Origin: Sphaeroforma sirkka
Taxonomy: Eukaryota; Opisthokonta; Ichthyosporea; Ichthyophonida
Length of the DNA: 25,000 nucleotides
NCBI GenBank assembly: GCA_001586965.3
Contig: LUCW03000683.1
Coordinates: forward strand, 2,501 to 27,500
Reading direction: 5' to 3'
Notes under the pieces: generated by a model
What the model was told of the DNA's origin: nothing
Seen by the model: the letters and a program-made list of their open reading frames with translations, nothing else
Database searches by the model: none
Position numbers and translations under genes: made by a program
In this document: positions 9,721-25,000 of the stretch, in pieces
Numbering within the stretch: the stretch's first letter is position 1
How the letters are laid out: each line of letters opens with the position of its first letter

Positions 9721-10139
9721 GTCTGCAGTACCATCTGTGGCATGTGCACATGGTATCTGCGTGTCATTTTCGTCGTCTGTACTCTGTTGTTGAACTATAC
9801 TTGTATTGTTGTTGCCAATTTGCTGTGAAATACATACATTATCACTACCAATTTGTTGTATAATGCCTACATTGTTATCACCTACTTGCTGTGTTACTAC
9901 TCTATTGTTCACTCCTTCCTGTTGTGTGAATAGTATGTTGTTATCACCTACTTGATTGACGAAACTAGTATTGTTATTACCGCTCTGACGATATATATTC
10001 GTATTTCCACTTCCATACTGATTGTCTCTTGTAAAATTGTCTGTATTATCTCCCGAAAACAATCGCTTCCCTAATGAGTTGATGATCTGTATTTGGTGCA
10101 AAAGAAGTACTCACCTTCTTTTTGCGGCACGCTCTTCAT
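9451..10139 (-). CDS. Curlin-like (QxGxxN) repeat protein
   Basis: The open frame runs from about 10101 to the stop at 9451. At 9790-10020 it contains seven consecutive units of exactly 11 residues with the pattern Q-x-G-x-x-N-x-x-x-x-x, including QYGSGNTNIYR, QVGDNNILFTQ, QVGDNNVGIIQ and QIGNNNTSIVQ, closed by QQ. Spacing, the invariant Q/G and near-invariant N, and the hydrophobic residues before the next Q match the curlin repeat (CsgA/CsgB) of bacterial curli amyloid. The core V/I-Q-V/I-G-x-x-N also matches the RHIM of necroptosis adaptors. A Ser/Asp spacer and a Thr/His/Gln-rich low-complexity tail follow. The likely start is ATG 10137-10139: GTGAGT at 10114-10109 and TTAG at 10074-10071 bound a 44-nt phase-1 intron that joins MKSVPQKE to GKRLFSGDN. 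No signal peptide is visible. Function is unknown; an amyloid-forming or higher-order assembly domain is inferred. Confidence 0.6.
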
Positions 10140-10239
10140 TCTTTTCTTTTCTGATGTTATACTACCACGCTGCTTTGACTGCACACTACTAAGTGATGCA
10201 TTCAATAGGCGCTGACCCCTGGCACTGATGTTCGACAAT

Positions 10240-10527
10240 TTAGGGCATTTGTTTTCTGGTTCGATTCCCGTACAGGATTCCTCTTTGTCTTTCTTGATCT
10301 CTCTGGTAATGTGCTAAATGTGCAGCGTCTTCTATATGATCAAAACTATTGTCTCTCGCCTCGTCTGTATGTATGTTTGAACGCCAATCATCTACCTGTG
10401 ATCGTTGTGAGTGACGTGAATTTGAAAGTGATAGTGAATGCCTTGAATTTGAACGTGAATGCAATGCATTTGAATGTGAAAGTTGTTCGCGCGTGAGCTG
10501 TGTTATCTCATTTGAACGATTCGGCAC
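10240..10527 (-). CDS. Ser/Arg/His-rich ORF, possible upstream exon
   Basis: A 95-codon frame beginning with a non-ATG codon, rich in Ser, Arg, His and Asn (HSRSNSRHSLSLSNSRHSQ). It lies just upstream of the curlin-like gene on the same strand. Part of it comes from a short repeat (GTGAATGC/TTTGAACGTGAA). A second frame overlaps its end, is open from about 10309 to 10115 and runs into MKSVPQKEG. A spliced or frameshifted connection to the repeat protein is possible, but I cannot place the junction. No family recognised. Confidence 0.25.
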   Translation of the reverse strand: MPNRSNEITQLTREQLSHSNALHSRSNSRHSLSLSNSRHSQRSQVDDWRSNIHTDEARDNSFDHIEDAAHLAHYQRDQERQRGILYGNRTRKQMP

Positions 10528-10529
10528 TC

Positions 10530-11004
10530 TCGAGGGGTGGCGGCTCCCCGTTGAGGCTACTAGATATACTGTCAGGCATACTGTCTAACACAACAACAAT
10601 GCAGAATAAGCAACTTCTGTGCTAACTATGTAAACGACTGTGTACTATGTAAACTACTATAAAGTTATTAAATACACCGGTAACAGTAATCTTGCCGTAC
10701 TTTACTAAGTGCACACCGGGGTCTTTTGGTCTGTTGACCGGCGGTTGTAAGTCATCTACCAACGGACGCTACTTTTACTATAGAGTTGGCCTTACAACAT
10801 GATATCGACTGAGGTGCAAGCACAGTCCTAAATTACAGCATAATGGCTTGTTACGTGGACCGGTCCGGGCTTTCGTTGTACAGGATTCCAGTATATCATT
10901 GGTTGACAGACAATACAAGTTTTGTTTTTTCGTACTTACATGAAAATTATTCGTCCAATGAATTTATGATATATTTTAATTCTTTTAACTTTTAACCAAT
11001 AAAT
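10530..11004. other. Intergenic stretch between the repeat-protein block and the split ORF
   Basis: No open frame of note. It is moderately AT-rich, with a GC-richer patch around 10710-10760 (CACCGGGGTC, GACCGGCGGTTG). A CCAAT box-like ACCAATAAAT lies at 10994-11003, directly before the ATG at 11005. No terminal inverted repeats or target-site duplication flanking the accessory block could be found by eye. Confidence 0.35.
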
Positions 11005-11289
11005 ATGTCGTCTATGAACAACGCTGGAAAAAAATTACAAAGCTCGAAAAATTCTCACAGCCAATGGGCTGTCGGTATTCATGGACTCAAGGGGTATGGT
11101 ATCGGGAGGTACTTTGTCAAAATATCTGGAAACGACAATACGAACCAGTACTATATAATCAACTTAGGTGGGCCTTTCTAGTTTCTAATCACATTACCGG
11201 TACAACGTTTCAAAATAAACAAATATGCGTTTACGTTCAACTTCTACCTCGTACCCCCAGGGGCAGGGCCCCATAACGGCATAACGTAA
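11005..11289 (+). pseudogene. Small beta-rich ORF split by one in-frame TAG
   Basis: ATG 11005 opens 58 codons to TAG 11179-11181. The same frame then stays open for 35 more codons to TAA 11287-11289. The two parts look like one polypeptide: the first ends in alternating hydrophobic strands (YGIGRYFVKISGNDNTNQYY, IINLGGPF); the second continues in the same style (INKYAFTFNFYLVPPG, ending AGPHNGIT). The N-terminal 20 residues are polar and Lys/Ser-rich. No family recognised. It may be a recently inactivated gene, a readthrough gene, or chance. A 14-nt GTGGGCCTTTCTAG spans the stop and has the ends of an intron, but it is far too short for normal splicing. Confidence 0.35.
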
Positions 11290-12375
11290 TGAGCTTAGAT
11301 AAATATGTATTTTTAATAGGTCAGTGTCACTTTGTTGTGTTAGTTGTTTTGGTTTTGATTTTTTATTTAAAATAGAATAAAAACTATCGAAACAAAACAA
11401 GCGATTCATACAGCTATTTACACTGCTAAATAGTAAATACACTCTACAGGCCTAAATACAGCTATCAGTTTATATACTTTAGTAGAGTGAATATATTTAC
11501 AACATAGTTACATTATTACATACTGTACTGGTAAATACATGATACACGGTCTCTGATAAAAATCCAAAATAAAAGTCTGGTATGCTGGGAGCAATTAGTA
11601 GCTTTTTTGCGAACGCTTTGACCAATAAATTGTCTTAATCAACATTCGAAATTTAATGAATTTCAGAGATATATTACCGACGTCCTTGACTTTCCAATAA
11701 AAATCTCACAGTAAAGACTACAAAGACCCTCTCGTTTGAATAGAACAAACTTTAGGAGTTTGTTTAATATTTACACAGTCCTTTAAAAAATATCGTAGGA
11801 GTAAGGAGGCTATGCCACTATGGAGAAATGCTTGTTTTATTCACCATAATTCACCATACAAATATTTAGTTTCATATCTGACGGACTGACGACAAAAAAC
11901 AGCAAGCGCACTCATGACCCCCCCTCCCCGTCTCTCTCTATAGAGTCTCTACTCTCTACTCTACTAGGGAGAAGTGTAGAATTTTTAAAGGGAGAACAGA
12001 CAAATCCGGAGGACACTACTGTAAATAATAATTTTCACTATTTTTAGAGCCTGCGCCCTGCGGGCCCGCGCCCGGCGGAGTCTTGTGACTTGTGTGCGTT
12101 TTATTGCATACTCGAGTCTGGAGTCTGCGCTGATATACGATAATATCTATAATATACAGTTATGTACTACAGACCTGAATGCGTGCTTTTTTATTAGAAA
12201 AAGACTACAGATGGACGAAAATTGGCAAGACCAACAGATCAGTGCAGAACAGTGACCAGATCGACTATCTTCCATTCACCACCGCTCCTATTTGAAAGCC
12301 ACTATTAATACTGTAATGATTCAGTTAATATCGAACACAATTCACTAAAGAGGTCCTTTCTGGTATCAGGCAGAC
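11290..12375. other. Intergenic region upstream of the pyrophosphatase
   Basis: No gene seen. It contains scattered CCAATAAA-type motifs (11630, 11694), a pyrimidine-rich CTCTCTAC repeat at 11933-11965, and a short very GC-rich island at 12050-12082 (CCTGCGCCCTGCGGGCCCGC) in otherwise AT-rich DNA. The promoter of the pyrophosphatase is presumably between 12083 and 12375, but no clear TATA or initiator can be named. Confidence 0.4.
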
Positions 12376-13488
12376 ATGAAATTGACTATAACATGGAGAT
12401 TTACCGCCATCGCTATTGCTAGTCAGGCGTGCGTAAAAGCAGCCTCATGCCGAAGCTTGCGAGAAGAGCCAAAAACCCTGGATGATTGTTTCAACGAGTT
12501 CAAAAACCCGATCGCAGCGCTGGATTTGGATACGTTCCGCGAGAATGTGAAGGGATGTGTATGGACCGGCCATTTGAACACTGATACTGATTCTATCGCA
12601 GGGGCTATAGGTGCCGCGGACCTGTTCGATGGCATCGCAGCGCGATCGAGCGAAATGAATGATGAGTCCAAATGGGTGTTGGAGCAATATAATCTGACCG
12701 CACCTGAATACATTGGTGACTTTCCAGATAAGAGTGTTTGTCTTGTGGATGTAAACCAGATCACACAGCTCCCTCAGGATCTAGATACAAATCGAATCGT
12801 AGGGATTGTGGACCATCACGCTTTACAATCCAGTACAGTGGTAATTGATACGCCCGTTCGTATAGACATTAGGCCTGTGGGAAGTGCCTCTACCATAGTT
12901 GCAACCTATTACGGCTCCGCAAACAAACCCATGAGTGAGGACATAGCAGGTGTATTGATGAGCGCTATTCTTTCGGATACACTGAATTTGAACTCGCCTA
13001 CGACAACAGAACTCGACAAGATGATGCTTACATGCCTGGCGAAGCAATCTAAGACGAGCGATCTCGATTCATATGCCGACGCTATGTTTAAAGCGAAAGC
13101 GAATGGATTCAATAATCTCGATGATGATGAGGTAGTGCGTGCAGATACCAAGAAATTCGACCTGTGTGGGAACAATGTTGTTTGGGCGACTGTGGAAACA
13201 ACAGACCCCGCTTCAATGATGGCACGGAAAGAGGCACTCGCCGAAGCCATGAAGAAACTGAAAACTGAGAAAGACGCAAAGTACGTATTCCTATCGATTG
13301 TTGATATTGTAAATCTAAATACTGATTTAATACTCATCGGAGAAGACGAGAAAGAACTGGCTATCGAGGCATTCAAAGCGCAGGTCAATGCTGATGAGGA
13401 ACTGGTAATGAATATTGGCAATCTAGTCTCACGGAAGAAAGACTTTATTCCTACAGTCCAAAACGCTATCTGCGGATATGAAGAGTAG
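12376..13488 (+). CDS. Family II (DHH) manganese-dependent inorganic pyrophosphatase
   Basis: Hydrolyses pyrophosphate to two phosphates using Mn2+/Mg2+, which pulls biosynthetic reactions forward. The 370-codon ORF is uninterrupted. DHH-domain motifs come in order: GHLNTDTDSI (metal ligands H66, D70, D72), LVDVN (D125), IVDHHA (D146-H147-H148), RPVGSAST, and ILSDT followed by SPTTTELD (D201). The C-terminal DHHA2 domain ends with SRKK (352-355), the substrate-binding Arg/Lys signature of family II PPases, which separates it from exopolyphosphatase/prune relatives. The usual LVDHN is LVDVN here (V126), and NPDTD is NTDTD. Bacterial enzymes are about 310 residues. The extra ~50 N-terminal residues begin with a signal-peptide-like MKLTITWRFTAIAIASQACV, suggesting secretion or an endomembrane location. 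The gene has no intron, unlike its neighbours. It converges with the kinase gene. Confidence 0.92.
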   Translation: MKLTITWRFTAIAIASQACVKAASCRSLREEPKTLDDCFNEFKNPIAALDLDTFRENVKGCVWTGHLNTDTDSIAGAIGAADLFDGIAARSSEMNDESKWVLEQYNLTAPEYIGDFPDKSVCLVDVNQITQLPQDLDTNRIVGIVDHHALQSSTVVIDTPVRIDIRPVGSASTIVATYYGSANKPMSEDIAGVLMSAILSDTLNLNSPTTTELDKMMLTCLAKQSKTSDLDSYADAMFKAKANGFNNLDDDEVVRADTKKFDLCGNNVVWATVETTDPASMMARKEALAEAMKKLKTEKDAKYVFLSIVDIVNLNTDLILIGEDEKELAIEAFKAQVNADEELVMNIGNLVSRKKDFIPTVQNAICGYEE

Positions 13489-13554
13489 TTGTCTATCCTA
13501 AATATGAGAGATCACACCATCCAACAATTATTTTTCCATGGAGTAACTATAAGG

Positions 13555-13634
13555 CATATATATATATATATATTGAAATAGACAATGAACAATAAAATCA
13601 TACATGATATTGTAGGGGATCTTAAGTAGTGCTA

Positions 13635-13716
<82 letters not shown>

Positions 13717-13757
13717 CATAATACACAATACATAATATACATACACACACACAACAT

Positions 13758-13831
<74 letters not shown>
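13555..13831. repeat. Three (AT)n tracts in the convergent intergenic region
   Basis: (AT)n at 13555-13573, 13636-13713 (about 78 bp) and 13761-13831 (about 71 bp). The two long ones are separated by ATACATAATACACAATAC-type DNA and ACACACACAC. Pure (AT)n is self-complementary and can form hairpins or cruciforms. The array sits between the 3' ends of the pyrophosphatase and kinase genes. Confidence 0.95.
13591..13596 (+). terminator. Polyadenylation signal AATAAA for the pyrophosphatase gene
   Basis: AATAAA lies 103 nt after the TAG ending at 13488, between two short (TA)n tracts. It is the first canonical signal downstream of the gene. Confidence 0.5.
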
Positions 13832-13832
<1 letters not shown>

Positions 13833-13881
13833 GTAAAGGAAGAATGTACTGCTGCAGCAGCAATGCAAACGGTTGCATTAA

Positions 13882-13887
13882 TTTATT
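13882..13887 (-). terminator. Polyadenylation signal AATAAA for the polo-like kinase gene
   Basis: The plus-strand TTTATT reads AATAAA on the minus strand, about 330 nt after the kinase stop at 14218. The 3' UTR between them contains no other convincing gene. Confidence 0.4.
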
Positions 13888-14217
13888 TGAATTAGTTAAA
13901 GTGTATTATCGATGTTCTATGTATACTATGTCTTACTTCACGCAGCTGGCTATGGCGGTATGGTGGATACAGAGCCAATCTAAACCCGCCACAATACAAG
14001 CGACCACAGCCATTATGATACCGCTGAGCAGCTAGGCTTGCCTGACTCCCGTTGTACATACACTAGTGATATATGCCGCACATCTCGACAGCTAGTTCTA
14101 AACCGGTCCAATACCTCCGCACATCGGAATCGTTCAAACGATACAGACGAGCATATACCAAGGTAGAAATGGACTTATATCGCGCTCACGTTTGCAGCTG
14201 GATTATTATTAGCGCTG

Positions 14218-24824
<10,607 letters not shown>

Positions 24825-25000
24825 TCAACAGCCCCTTTGGAGAGGACATATTTAGATCATACATAGACGAGTTGGGGATGAGAGGATAGGAGGTGAGTGT
24901 GAGTGTGACTGTGACTGTCAGAGGTCATATTTTGATCATACATAGACATGTCCATAATAGCCCAATCCCGATTTCTACAACGGCGACGGCTTCCTCTCGA

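Noticed and set aside
9202..9863. Three long Cys/Val-rich plus-strand ORFs
   Set aside because: They are shadow frames of the GT-rich minisatellite; composition is pure repeat translation and the minus strand carries the sensible protein.
9200..10139. Bacterial contamination as the source of the curlin-like repeats
   Set aside because: The ORF runs straight into the GT-rich minisatellite typical of this genome and has no bacterial operon context or secretion signal, so contamination is unlikely, although ancient transfer is not excluded.
10250..10275. tRNA B-box-like GGTTCGATTCCC
   Set aside because: The arms of the T stem do not pair well, and no matching A box, anticodon arm or acceptor stem could be found at the right spacing.
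12423..13421. Minus-strand ORFs of 74-170 codons within the pyrophosphatase
   Set aside because: They are antisense shadows of a clearly homologous plus-strand gene.
13528..13868. Poly Ile-Tyr ORFs here and at other (TA)n tracts
   Set aside because: Translations of (TA)n, (CA)n or (ATAC)n microsatellites; no coding evidence.
24973..25000. Right-edge minus sequence reading VVEIGIGLLW as the kinase DFG exon
   Set aside because: It only loosely recalls the KIGDFGLA motif, lacks Asp-Phe-Gly in every frame, and no suitable donor follows; probably intronic.

Overview
The window is eukaryotic nuclear DNA. It holds spliced genes with GT-AG introns of about 0.3 to 1.9 kb, AATAAA polyadenylation signals, very long (TA)n, (CA)n and (ATAC)n microsatellites, many 20-60 bp minisatellites, and only about 15-20 % coding sequence. 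A polo-like kinase with two polo boxes, together with long repeat-filled introns, suits a unicellular relative of animals. Ichthyosporea (Sphaeroforma/Creolimax type) is my inference, not something the sequence proves.

Layout. (1) 597-3721, plus strand: 3' part of a short-chain dehydrogenase/reductase gene, four exons. Its introns carry a 40-bp and a 32-bp minisatellite. (2) 3.8-8.0 kb: no convincing gene; one minisatellite, then AT-rich, ORF-poor DNA. (3) 8.0-11.3 kb: an accessory-looking block. On the minus strand lies a protein with seven perfect 11-residue curlin-like Q-x-G-x-x-N repeats, then a Thr/His/Gln-rich coding minisatellite, then a PHD-type zinc-finger ORF. A transposase-like helix-turn-helix ORF overlaps the end of the PHD ORF in antisense. 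Further right a small plus-strand ORF is split by one in-frame TAG. (4) 12376-13488, plus strand: an intact intronless family II (DHH) inorganic pyrophosphatase with a signal-peptide-like N-terminus. (5) 14218-24759, minus strand: twelve exons of a polo-like kinase, from the activation loop to the stop codon. Its upstream kinase exons lie beyond the right edge. It converges with the pyrophosphatase gene across two long (AT)n tracts.

The kinase exons are short (81-183 nt) and were placed by homology and codon phase. All junction phases agree except exon 5 to exon 6. Four of the twelve exons have a degenerate partial copy of themselves, with the adjoining splice site, in the neighbouring intron. 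Several minisatellites begin or end at a splice site. The most unusual coding signal is the curlin/RHIM-like repeat protein at 9.5-10.1 kb. The genes do not form one pathway; they are independent eukaryotic transcription units.
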